From IMG/VR virus record IMGVR_UViG_3300028844_008239, positions 1-24,278 of that record: a stretch of DNA of 24,278 bases; one strand, given 5' to 3'. The translations under genes and the position numbers were made by a program. The DNA comes from a virus. The notes below the pieces were generated by a model. It was not told the origin of the DNA and made no database searches. It was given only the letters and a program-made list of their open reading frames with translations. Of the stretch, positions 6,920 to 13,718 are shown one piece after another. Numbering within the stretch: position 1 is the stretch's first letter; each line of letters begins with the position of its first letter.

Positions 6920-6947
6920 ATTATACACATTTTATACACAAAGTCAA
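6920..6947 (-). promoter_or_regulatory. Sigma70-like promoter of the winged-helix gene
   Basis: Minus strand: TTGACT (6947-6942), 16-nt spacer, TATAAT (6925-6920), preceded by AAAGG. The -35 contains the TGA stop codon (6946-6944) of the upstream cupin gene. Confidence 0.82.
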
Positions 6948-7375
6948 CCTTTATATCTCTCTGCTAGGTACGTTTGGTGATGTTTCCAAACGCCTTTATC
7001 TATAAAACCCCATTCTCTTACACTTGGACCGGGAATAAATAAAGTCCAAGTATCAACGCCAGGCTCCAACTCAATGCGGTGTAGGCTACGACTGCCTGCA
7101 AAACGACAGGTACCGGGCCTCCTCCATTTTCGTTCGCCAGTTTTAAGGTGCTCCCAATAGCCACCTTTAAGGATAATAGTGCAGTAAGGCCAAGGATGGT
7201 CGTGTAAATCATCTGGATCTCCTTTGTGAAAGTTATGTAAAAATATATTGAAAGGGAACCACTTGCGTTCTTTTAAAAACAAGTAGTACCTAGTTAAATA
7301 TGGTATGTTACTTTGTCTATCTAGTATTACCCTTTTTCGTCCAAGAGCATCTAAAAATTTTAAAAAAAGTGTCAT
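6944..7375 (-). CDS. Cupin-fold phage protein, 143 aa
   Basis: A 143-aa protein with a cupin-like core. D56-L-H58-D-H60-P-W follows a hydrophobic strand, then TIILKGGYWEH, R-R-P-G and an H99-R-I-E-L. The tail is TWTLFIPGP...REWGF. The HDH plus downstream His arrangement fits a metal-binding cupin, such as a sugar isomerase/epimerase or a small-molecule dioxygenase. It is the last gene of the long minus operon, 12 bp after the cytidylyltransferase at 7388-7825. A role with the two nucleotidyltransferases in surface-sugar or polyol chemistry is inferred from context. Confidence 0.7.
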   Translation of the reverse strand: MTLFLKFLDALGRKRVILDRQSNIPYLTRYYLFLKERKWFPFNIFLHNFHKGDPDDLHDHPWPYCTIILKGGYWEHLKTGERKWRRPGTCRFAGSRSLHRIELEPGVDTWTLFIPGPSVREWGFIDKGVWKHHQTYLAERYKG

Positions 7376-7387
7376 ACTCTGTGATAC

Positions 7388-7825
7388 CTATTTGTTTGCT
7401 TCTGATACACGTTTGCGTAAACTACTACTACTAAAAGAATGGTCTCTTCCATTGTATATAATTTTACTGCCACGTTGTTTAGCAATGTCTTTGCCAGTGA
7501 AGTCTTTTGTTTTATACTCATCGCCTAAGATACGAACGTCTATTGGTAATGTGAGCAGTAAATCAATTAAATCTTGTTCTGTGTTGTAGATAACAATTTC
7601 ATCTACATACTTTACTGCCGCTAGTTGTATTTGTCTTTCGACAATGCTCTGCACTGGTGCATTCTTTTCTGGACGGTCTTCAGTAGGGTCGTTTTGTAAT
7701 CCTACTATTAAAAAGTCACAATGTCGTTTGGCTTCTTCTAACATTGTAACATGTCCTGCATGTAGCAAATCAAATGTGCTACATGTAAATCCTATTTTAC
7801 CGCAATCTTTATAATGTAGTCTCAT
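7388..7825 (-). CDS. Cytidylyltransferase-family enzyme (TagD/RfaE2-like), 145 aa
   Basis: A 145-aa single-domain nucleotidyltransferase. It has the H22-A-G-H25 catalytic signature after STFDLL, a P-E-K-N-A-P-V loop, R-Q-I-Q-L-A-A-V-K-Y-V-D, R-I-L-G-D-E-Y, and a C-terminal HSFSSSSLRKRV matching the ISSTxLR element. The family transfers CMP or AMP to a sugar phosphate or polyol phosphate such as glycerol-3-phosphate; which substrate is used cannot be read here. It overlaps the small gene at 7809-8000 by 17 bp. Together with the HSGH enzyme at 8440-9219 this is the second nucleotidyltransferase in the operon. Confidence 0.85.
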   Translation of the reverse strand: MRLHYKDCGKIGFTCSTFDLLHAGHVTMLEEAKRHCDFLIVGLQNDPTEDRPEKNAPVQSIVERQIQLAAVKYVDEIVIYNTEQDLIDLLLTLPIDVRILGDEYKTKDFTGKDIAKQRGSKIIYNGRDHSFSSSSLRKRVSEANK

Positions 7826-8000
7826 CTCTTATAACCGGTCGTTTACAGTAATCTAATTCACCTGCTGTAATCTTGCAAGGAATAAATTTAGCATTGTTTA
7901 TAACTTTTCTAAGTTCTTTGTCTAACATAGTTCCATCGTTTAGTAGTTTGTTACTGTAAGGTACTTCTACTGTGATAGTTGCTCGTATTGTTTTAGCCAT
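7809..8000 (-). CDS. Small hypothetical protein, 63 aa
   Basis: A 63-aa protein with an amphipathic beta start (ATITVEVPY), then a charged helix and an I-T-A-G-E-L-D-Y-C segment. It overlaps the ferritin-like gene by 1 bp (TAATG) and the cytidylyltransferase by 17 bp, so it is embedded in the coupled operon. No function recognised. Confidence 0.6.
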   Translation of the reverse strand: MAKTIRATITVEVPYSNKLLNDGTMLDKELRKVINNAKFIPCKITAGELDYCKRPVIRDETTL

Positions 8001-8440
8001 TATGAATAATCTTGTAGCATTTTCCTAATTTCTAATGCGTGTTGTTCTTCCATACCAATCTGTCCTCTGGCATATTCTTCTAACATAATACTTGCATCAG
8101 CAACTTCCATTAGTAGTTCTTTGTATGTCTCTACTGCTTTCATTTCGTGTTCTAAACTCTCAGTAAGAATTTGTTCAACACTATGATTGTGATTTTCTTC
8201 AATAGCAGATATCTTTTGACTTGGATGACCGCCAAAGCCTGTGATGTATTCACCTGCTTGTAAGGCGTGTGCTAAACTTTCTGTTGCCTGTTCCTGTAAA
8301 AATTGTACAATTGGTATTCTGTTAGGTCCTGTTACCATTAAAGAACTGTGTGCATATCTCACAACACCAGCCATTTCTAATTCCACTATCTCATTTAGTA
8401 TATCGCATACTTTCGATTCGTTTAGTGTCTTCAATTCCAT
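8000..8440 (-). CDS. Ferritin-like diiron protein (bacterioferritin/Dps type), 146 aa
   Basis: A 146-aa four-helix-bundle protein with diiron ligands in the expected order: E22 and Y29 in helix A (ELEMAGVVRYAHSS), E54/H58 in helix B (TESLAHA), E94 or E97 in helix C, E131-x2-H134 in helix D (GMEEQHA). The loop G-F-G-G-H-P-S is also typical of bacterioferritin-like proteins. In helix B the acid-to-His spacing is E-x3-H, one residue longer than the ExxH of classical bacterioferritin, so the site may differ. Likely role is iron storage or oxidation or peroxide protection in the infected cell. It is coupled by 1-bp overlaps to both neighbours. Confidence 0.8.
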   Translation of the reverse strand: MELKTLNESKVCDILNEIVELEMAGVVRYAHSSLMVTGPNRIPIVQFLQEQATESLAHALQAGEYITGFGGHPSQKISAIEENHNHSVEQILTESLEHEMKAVETYKELLMEVADASIMLEEYARGQIGMEEQHALEIRKMLQDYS

Positions 8441-9219
8441 TATTCTCCGTCGTAATATTCAAGACGCTCAATGTCGTCTTCTGTTGTTTCTTCACCATAT
8501 TGTATTTCTATAATATGACATGATTGATCACTTTCGTTTACTATCTGATGCCAGTCACCTTTTTTAATATGGATAACTTCATCTGTTTTAAGAGTTGTAA
8601 TTATAAAATCTTGTGGATTGTCTGTGTCCATTCCATGTTTAATACTACATTCGCCTTTACTCACAAACCACATTTCACTACGTTTAAAGTGTCTTTGGTA
8701 ACTGATACCTTTACCTGGTTCTATTACTAACTCTTTAACTTTTACTGCTGAGTCTTGAAACAAGTCTGAAAACTCGCCCCACACTCTGCGTTCTGTTGGG
8801 TACTTCCATTCTTTTAATATCCAACTACTGCTGTTGGCTTTATTATCACCACCTACAGCAAATTCAAACTCGTAACCTTCGACATCCATTTCAGGTATGT
8901 TGTCCTTTCCTCTGTCACCGCCATTGCAAAAAACATATTCATGTTGATGACCAAATGCATTTCTAACTTGAATGAGACCGTGTGTTACACTACCATCACT
9001 GTCATCAACAGCATACACATTGTCTACCATGTCCATGCGTTGAATTATAGTTGATCTTTCTTCGAAAGGCATAAAAGGTCTACCTTTCTTTTTTGTGAGC
9101 CATTCGTCACTGTTTACCAGTACAACAAGTTTGTCACCATATGCTCTTGCACTTTCTAATAGATTTATATGACCAGAGTGCAGTGGATCGAAACCTCCAC
9201 TAACAACAACTATTTTCAT
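8440..9219 (-). CDS. Nucleotidyltransferase-cupin fusion (RfaE2-like + mannose-6-P isomerase type II-like), 259 aa
   Basis: Two domains. Residues 1-138 are a cytidylyl/adenylyltransferase fold with GGFDPLHSGH (H14-S-G-H17), a P-F-E-E-R loop and a SSSWILKEW end like ISSTxLR. Residues 143-250 are a cupin close to the type II phosphomannose isomerase C-terminus: R-V-W-G-E-F, then S-Y-Q175-R-H177 and E182-M-W-F-V, a later G-D-W-H-Q, and the tail Y-G-E-E-T-T-E-D-D-I-E-R-L-E. The metal set Q-x-H-x4-E...H is intact. It probably makes an activated sugar or polyol and isomerises or binds a sugar. It overlaps bS21 and the ferritin-like gene by 1 bp each. Confidence 0.82.
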   Translation of the reverse strand: MKIVVVSGGFDPLHSGHINLLESARAYGDKLVVLVNSDEWLTKKKGRPFMPFEERSTIIQRMDMVDNVYAVDDSDGSVTHGLIQVRNAFGHQHEYVFCNGGDRGKDNIPEMDVEGYEFEFAVGGDNKANSSSWILKEWKYPTERRVWGEFSDLFQDSAVKVKELVIEPGKGISYQRHFKRSEMWFVSKGECSIKHGMDTDNPQDFIITTLKTDEVIHIKKGDWHQIVNESDQSCHIIEIQYGEETTEDDIERLEYYDGE

Positions 9220-9638
9220 TATGCTACACCGCGTGAGCGAAGCCTTCTTTGTATAGCCTCTTTGTGTTGAGCATGTTTTCTAGTTTTTCTTTTATCCTTC
9301 ATCCACTTAGTACCAGTTGGCTGATACATGTGAAAGTCTCCACGTTGCTCTGCATCTCTAACGTATTTGTTCCAACGTTTTTTTGCTTGGTCCTTCATAC
9401 GTTTCTTTTTAACAGACGGTTTTTCATAATATTGCTGTTTAGCAATTTCTTTTTGGAAATCAGATTTTTCTAATCTCTTCTTGAGAATTCTAATGGCTTT
9501 GTTTACATCACCATTTCGAACTTCAATACTGGCATCAAATTCTTTTTCTTTAGGTTTAGTTTTATCGAACTTTTTCTTAAAGTCTCTATTGTAACCCTTA
9601 GTAATTTGCTTACCTTGTTGTTTAAAATTTGTACTCAA
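9219..9638 (-). CDS. rpsU: Phage-encoded ribosomal protein bS21 with extensions, 139 aa
   Basis: Residues about 38-92 align by eye with bacterial S21. IEVRNGDVNKAIRILKKR matches the VRENE-ALRRFKR region, and EIAKQQYYEKPS followed by K-K-K-R-M-K matches the hallmark REFYEKPT-ERKRAK. It is flanked by a basic N-terminal extension (1-36) and a C-terminal extension (95-139, ending RRLRSRGVA), making it about twice the usual 70 aa. Phage bS21 is known in SAR11 myoviruses. It is expected to enter the 30S subunit near the anti-Shine-Dalgarno helix and favour phage mRNAs. It starts 4 bp past the ClpX stop and overlaps the next gene by 1 bp. Confidence 0.87.
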   Translation of the reverse strand: MSTNFKQQGKQITKGYNRDFKKKFDKTKPKEKEFDASIEVRNGDVNKAIRILKKRLEKSDFQKEIAKQQYYEKPSVKKKRMKDQAKKRWNKYVRDAEQRGDFHMYQPTGTKWMKDKRKTRKHAQHKEAIQRRLRSRGVA

Positions 9639-9641
9639 TGT

Positions 9642-10892
9642 TTACCTCATTTGTTTAAGTTTATAGTTTGTGTCTACTTCACTAATACCAGTATTATACG
9701 ATAAAACTGGATAAGAGTCAAGATCTTTTGGATATTTATTAAAACTTATTTTATCTACACCACTTTGTTTAAGTTTTGGTGCCCTAAACATAATGTTATG
9801 TAAACTAGATTCTATAATGCTTTTCAACCCTCTAGCACCTACTTTTCTATCAATAGCCAATTGTGCTACATCCTTTAAGTATTGCTTTGAGAAGTCTACA
9901 TCTATATCATCAAATTCTAATAATTTTTGCATTTGTTTAAGTACACTACCTTTTGAGTTTTCTAATACTTCTACCATTTGATCTTCAGTTAAACCTCTGA
10001 GATGTATTAAGTTTGGTAGTCTACCTACAAATTCTGGAATCAAACCAAATTCAATTAAGTCTCTATGTTCTACATATTCTAACCATGAATCTGATTGAAA
10101 TTTTTCGCCAATTGCTTTATTAAATCCTATTGACGTTTTGTTCAGTCTCTTTTTAACAACTTGGTCCAAACCAACAAATGAACCACTTACTACAAATAAT
10201 ACATTTTGTGTATTAAATTCTATAAATTCATCCATACGTTTAGAACCATTAGTTGAAACTTTTATTGTAGTGCCTTCAACAAGTCTTAGTAATGCTTGTT
10301 GTACACCTTCTCCACTAATATCTTTTGTACTGGTATTTGATTCACTGCTTCTAGTCTTTTTATCAATCTCATCAATAAAGACAATGCCTCTTTCTGCTAA
10401 TTCTACATTCCAATCGCAAGTATTAAGTAACCTTTCTATAACACTTTCTACATCTTCACCTACATAACCTGCTTCAGTAAGTGTTGTTGCATCTGCTATA
10501 GCAAATGGTACACTTAGTTTCTTAGCAAGTGTTTGTGCTAATAATGTTTTACCTGAACCAGTAGGGCCTACCACAACACAATTACTTTTTTCTATTTCAT
10601 TTTGTGTGTCAAATATGATTCTTTTGTAATGATTGTAGGCACTGACACTTAAGACTTCTTTTGCATAGTCTTGGCCAATGACATAGTCATCTAAAAAATC
10701 TTTTATTTCTTGGGGTTCTGGAATGTTTTCCAAGTCGAGGTCATCAACTTCTACATCATTTATGATCTTATAACTGATATTGATACACTCGTTACAAATG
10801 TAACTAGTTGGTCCTGCTATAAGTTTTTTTACTTCGTTTCGCTTTTTACCACAAAAACTACATTCAAGATTATTATCTTTTTTGTCAGACAT
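9642..10892 (-). CDS. clpX: ATP-dependent unfoldase ClpX, 416 aa
   Basis: Full length for ClpX. It has an N-terminal zinc-binding domain (C11, C14, C33, C36), Walker A GPTGSGKT (109-116), GYVG pore loop (143-146), Walker B VFIDEID (171-177), SGEGVQQ (193-199), Arg-finger region PEFVGRLP (286-293) and sensor 2 GARGLK (352-357). The ClpP-docking IGF tripeptide is present at 255-257, so it should be able to pair with host ClpP; no clpP is in the window. The position of the E. coli RKH loop, which selects substrates, reads K-R-M (218-220), suggesting altered recognition. Its ATG overlaps the previous stop by 1 bp. It likely redirects host proteolysis or acts as a remodeller in phage assembly. Confidence 0.96.
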   Translation of the reverse strand: MSDKKDNNLECSFCGKKRNEVKKLIAGPTSYICNECINISYKIINDVEVDDLDLENIPEPQEIKDFLDDYVIGQDYAKEVLSVSAYNHYKRIIFDTQNEIEKSNCVVVGPTGSGKTLLAQTLAKKLSVPFAIADATTLTEAGYVGEDVESVIERLLNTCDWNVELAERGIVFIDEIDKKTRSSESNTSTKDISGEGVQQALLRLVEGTTIKVSTNGSKRMDEFIEFNTQNVLFVVSGSFVGLDQVVKKRLNKTSIGFNKAIGEKFQSDSWLEYVEHRDLIEFGLIPEFVGRLPNLIHLRGLTEDQMVEVLENSKGSVLKQMQKLLEFDDIDVDFSKQYLKDVAQLAIDRKVGARGLKSIIESSLHNIMFRAPKLKQSGVDKISFNKYPKDLDSYPVLSYNTGISEVDTNYKLKQMR

Positions 10893-11599
10893 TACTTTTT
10901 AAAATACCTCGGTTCAGTGTCATCATTATCTTCATCCTTAGTTGGTAATGGTACTGCCCAAAAGCCCAACTGTTTATTTAATTCTTCTTCGCTGTATTTT
11001 TGCAAAAGTTCGAATATTTCTTTTGCACTCAGGCCTTCTTTGTTAAGTTCACTGTTTGCAATAAATTGCGCCGAACGTCTTAAATCTTTTGAAGATTCTT
11101 TTTCTACAACTTCTGGTTTTGTCTGTAGTTTATTTATAAGTTCTTGGTTGTGTGCTTTTAATTTTGCGATCTGATCTCTGTATAATTGCTCTTGGTGGTT
11201 TGCCATAGGCATGACAACTTCTCTAACATTTTTGCTAGACTCTACTTCAACCTCAACAATCTTTTCTACTTCAACAATCTTCTCGACTATTCTTTCGGGT
11301 CCTGGGACTTCGACTTCCACGATTCGTTCCACGATTCGCTCTGGTCCTGGGACCTCAATAATACGCTCGGGTCCTGGGACTTCGACTTCGCGAGTGACCA
11401 CAACCTCCTTTGGGACCTCGACCTTGCGTTCAACTTCGACAATTTTTTCGACCTCAACTTCGATCTCCTTTTCAACAATTACTTCTTTAGGCTTTTTATC
11501 TAGTTGATCTAAGGCATCATTCAGAGATGATAATGTTTTACCATATCTGATCCAAAGATCATCTAGAGCTTCTTGAATTTTATTTTCTTTTTGAGTCAT
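10892..11599 (-). CDS. VPGPER-repeat protein, 235 aa
   Basis: Residues 40-120 are a Val/Glu/Pro low-complexity segment. It has VEKIVEVE-type heptads and three VEVPGPERI-like units at about 72-80, 82-90 and 95-104. The N-terminus is a short helix. The C-terminus (130-235) is a charged helical region with a folded-looking end, L-S-A-K-E-I-F-E-L-L-Q-K-Y-S and G-F-W-A-V-P-L-P. No TM segment or signal. The regular E-V-P-x pattern resembles extended rod linkers such as that of TonB. It overlaps the membrane coiled-coil gene by 20 bp and clpX by 1 bp. The C-terminus of that neighbour has a related V-V-I-E-K-I-V-E-K stretch, so the two may interact. Function unknown. Confidence 0.78.
   Translation of the reverse strand: MTQKENKIQEALDDLWIRYGKTLSSLNDALDQLDKKPKEVIVEKEIEVEVEKIVEVERKVEVPKEVVVTREVEVPGPERIIEVPGPERIVERIVEVEVPGPERIVEKIVEVEKIVEVEVESSKNVREVVMPMANHQEQLYRDQIAKLKAHNQELINKLQTKPEVVEKESSKDLRRSAQFIANSELNKEGLSAKEIFELLQKYSEEELNKQLGFWAVPLPTKDEDNDDTEPRYFKK
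11240..11482 (-). repeat. In-frame coding repeat (VPGPER / VEKIVEVE units)
   Basis: Near-identical DNA copies of GGTCCTGGGAC[CT]TC on the plus strand occur around 11299, 11343 and 11371, interspersed with short TTCGAC/TTCAAC units. The block is visibly richer in G+C than flanking sequence. Copies stay in frame, so the array can expand or contract without breaking the gene. Confidence 0.8.
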
Positions 11600-13052
11600 C
11601 GTTATCTAGTCTTTTTGATATTTTCTTTTCTAAATCAAGAATCTCTTTTGGAGGTTTGATATTAAGTTTAGGCGACTTTTCTACTATCTTTTCTATAACG
11701 ACTTTCTCTGGTTTTTGTTTTTGTAATTGTTTAACAAGGCCTTCGAGCTCATCTATTTTTTTATTATTAGCCGCGGCACTTTCTGCCATTGCAACTGCGG
11801 CATCTTCTACTGCACTCGGAACATCTTCTAAGTCTGGCATATTATCACCATACTGTGCTCTTGCTTGTTCTTCGAAGTCACTGTCATGCCAATCATCATT
11901 TAGATCAATTGAAGTTCCTTCGTCTTTGTCTTCTGGCATATCAGGTCCTGTTTTTTCAAGGTTTATGCCATAACGTAATAAAGTTTGGTTGGCCGCAATC
12001 ACTAGCATAACTGCTAATGGGTCAAACACGAATACCAACATAAGTATGAATACTTGTACTGCTTTGTCGAGTAGCTCTGATGAGTCACCACCAAATAATA
12101 ATTGTGCAACATATTTTATAGGTCCTACCTCTTTTTCTAAGTTTCTAACTTCTTGTTCTGCTTCAAACTTTTCGTCTTTAAGTGTTGCTATAACATTGTA
12201 TATTTCATCAATTTCTGTGTTGTATTCTTCGATTTTTAATAAGTTGTCGTCTTGTGATTGAGTACTCGAATTCCTCAATCTATTTATTTCTGCATTTGCA
12301 TCATCAATAGTTTTTTGTGTTTGAGCCCTATATCTATCAATGTTATCTTGTTGTGATTTTATATCATCTCTGATTTGATCACGTTGTGGTTTTTGTTGAT
12401 CAAACAATGTATTTGCTTGAGCAACATAGTCTATGGTTTCTGTTTCAGCACGTCTAAATGTTCCTCCTTCTTCAGTGGTAATAACTTCTACACCTTTTTC
12501 TCTAAGGTCATTTACTGCTTTGTCTAGTACTGCTAATTGATTTCTTAAACTAGTAATTTGTCCTTGTGCATAATCTATATCGCCTTGTACTCTTTCCCAT
12601 GCACCATCTCTGATAGTTTCTTGTTGTTTAATACTTTCACTTACGTCAACACTTCCGCCAACACCTAGTATTCTATCTTCTAATATATCTATTTTGTTTT
12701 CTTGTCTGGCTATTTGGCCATCTATACGATCTACTGTAGCAAAGGCATCTCCTGCCACACCTGCTTGATCCAAATGTGCTTTACTTAGATAACCAAATAT
12801 ACCCATACTTGTAATCAGCATGAGTATAAGGACTGCTAAACTTAGATAGGTTTTTAAGGCCAGAGTTGTTTCGTTCCAATACCTATAAAGCCAACTTGCT
12901 GTAAGTAATTTACCTACTTCAAGTGTTCCAGCCATTATAGCAATTGGTAGAGCCGCCGCACTGAATATTGCCATTAAACCAGCAATACTAAACCAAGCCG
13001 CAACACCGGCTATGGCTAGGGCAGTAATTAAAGTTAAGATACCAAACCACAT
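11580..13052 (-). CDS. Membrane-anchored long coiled-coil protein, 490 aa
   Basis: The start is placed at 13052 (MWFGILTL). Codons further upstream run into the divergent promoter region, and a late promoter ends 8 nt before this ATG. Hydrophobic segments lie at about 3-45 (two helices) and 68-92. A roughly 230-residue coiled-coil/charged region (about 100-330) follows, then another hydrophobic stretch (about 340-375, FILMLVFVFDPLAVMLVIAA) and an acidic, Pro/Lys-rich cytoplasmic tail. This architecture recalls a large hypothetical membrane protein common in marine T4-like phages. It is the first gene of the operon that includes clpX and bS21. A periplasm-spanning or inner-membrane scaffold is possible. 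Function unknown. Confidence 0.8.
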   Translation of the reverse strand: MWFGILTLITALAIAGVAAWFSIAGLMAIFSAAALPIAIMAGTLEVGKLLTASWLYRYWNETTLALKTYLSLAVLILMLITSMGIFGYLSKAHLDQAGVAGDAFATVDRIDGQIARQENKIDILEDRILGVGGSVDVSESIKQQETIRDGAWERVQGDIDYAQGQITSLRNQLAVLDKAVNDLREKGVEVITTEEGGTFRRAETETIDYVAQANTLFDQQKPQRDQIRDDIKSQQDNIDRYRAQTQKTIDDANAEINRLRNSSTQSQDDNLLKIEEYNTEIDEIYNVIATLKDEKFEAEQEVRNLEKEVGPIKYVAQLLFGGDSSELLDKAVQVFILMLVFVFDPLAVMLVIAANQTLLRYGINLEKTGPDMPEDKDEGTSIDLNDDWHDSDFEEQARAQYGDNMPDLEDVPSAVEDAAVAMAESAAANNKKIDELEGLVKQLQKQKPEKVVIEKIVEKSPKLNIKPPKEILDLEKKISKRLDNDDSKRK

Positions 13053-13060
13053 AGTAAATA

Positions 13061-13068
13061 TATTTATC
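13061..13068 (-). promoter_or_regulatory. Late promoter of the clpX/bS21 operon (GATAAATA)
   Basis: GATAAATA on the minus strand, 8 nt before the ATG at 13052, with no Shine-Dalgarno between. It lies back-to-back with the plus-strand TATAAATA at 13073-13080. Confidence 0.6.
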
Positions 13069-13072
13069 TTAT

Positions 13073-13080
13073 TATAAATA
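13073..13080 (+). promoter_or_regulatory. Late promoter, exact T4 consensus TATAAATA
   Basis: TATAAATA ends 5 nt before the ATG at 13086. The predicted start site is at the start codon, so the mRNA should be leaderless. Confidence 0.62.
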
Positions 13081-13085
13081 CATAT

Positions 13086-13616
13086 ATGATACTTAATTGG
13101 ATACATAACAGAGAAACCAAAGAATTAAAGTGTGTTATACACGATAACCTATATTACACAACGTATAATGGTGGTGGCACTATAACAAAATATCTTGATA
13201 GCAATGAATCTGTTATCACAGATTGGGAAGATGAAAAATATTGGCTTAGTGCAAACTATCCTGAATTAGGAGTTTACGAACCATTTGAGTTACCTGATGA
13301 TCAACAAGAACAATGGCTGATTGATAATAATTGGAATGAAGCATTTCCTTCATTTGGTTTATGTCCAGATGGCCATTACTTAGATAGATTACAACGTTTA
13401 GCGGAAGTACAAGAACTCAAAGGATACTACGATTTTATATACGAGCCAGAAAATAAATTAAATATTATAAAGAAAAATGGTGAGTATTTTAAAAGAGAAT
13501 GGTGTGAAGAAAATAACAGTTTTTACAATTTACAACCTTGTTGTGTATTCCCAGATAATCCTGGTCTAACTCCCTTAACTAAAGAACAGGCAGAAAGTTA
13601 TAAAAGTAGAGGGTAG
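13086..13616 (+). CDS. Hypothetical protein, 176 aa
   Basis: A 176-aa soluble acidic protein, isolated on the plus strand between minus-strand operons. It is aromatic-rich (W-L-S-A-N-Y-P-E-L-G, WLIDNNWNEAFPSFG) with two Cys pairs (C-P-D-G-H near 93 and Q-P-C-C near 151). No recognised domain. It is preceded by an exact late promoter at leaderless distance and followed by a hairpin overlapping its stop codon. The late promoter suggests a structural or packaging-stage role, which is inference. Confidence 0.68.
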   Translation: MILNWIHNRETKELKCVIHDNLYYTTYNGGGTITKYLDSNESVITDWEDEKYWLSANYPELGVYEPFELPDDQQEQWLIDNNWNEAFPSFGLCPDGHYLDRLQRLAEVQELKGYYDFIYEPENKLNIIKKNGEYFKREWCEENNSFYNLQPCCVFPDNPGLTPLTKEQAESYKSRG

Positions 13617-13718
13617 GACATACTACCCCTACAATCAATCTACACAATGCCTTTTCGGCACTTTGCGAAATGCTGGAACCCTACTGTTTTCGGGACACTG
13701 ATTTCAAGTTTATTATTA
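13606..13718 (+). other. Structured gap: hairpin over the stop codon and alternative stems
   Basis: GTAG-A-GGGTAG (13606-13616) pairs with CTACCCCTAC (13623-13632) with one bulged A; the stem includes the TAG stop at 13614-13616. Downstream, TGCC/GGCA (13648-13660) forms a small hairpin that competes with TTTCG/CGAAA pairing. The rest of the 102-bp gap shows no ORF. It could be a 3'-end stabiliser or part of a small RNA. No tRNA fold fits. Confidence 0.45.

Noticed and set aside
7018-7212. A 64-aa hydrophobic frame inside the cupin gene, same strand
   Set aside because: It lies wholly within a well-supported cupin frame and has no convincing ribosome-binding site. A hydrophobic shadow frame is expected here.
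11186-11507. Repetitive Ser/Thr/Gly- and Phe/Asp-rich frames opposite the VPGPER gene
   Set aside because: They are antisense translations of the same coding repeat, with no promoter or ribosome-binding site.
13053-13106. Longer start of the coiled-coil gene at 13106
   Set aside because: The extra 18 codons cross two late-promoter motifs and the start of the divergent gene at 13086.
13617-13718. Possible tRNA in the structured gap, because GGTTCCAGC on the minus strand recalls a T-loop
   Set aside because: No matching 5-bp T stem, acceptor stem or anticodon arm could be formed.
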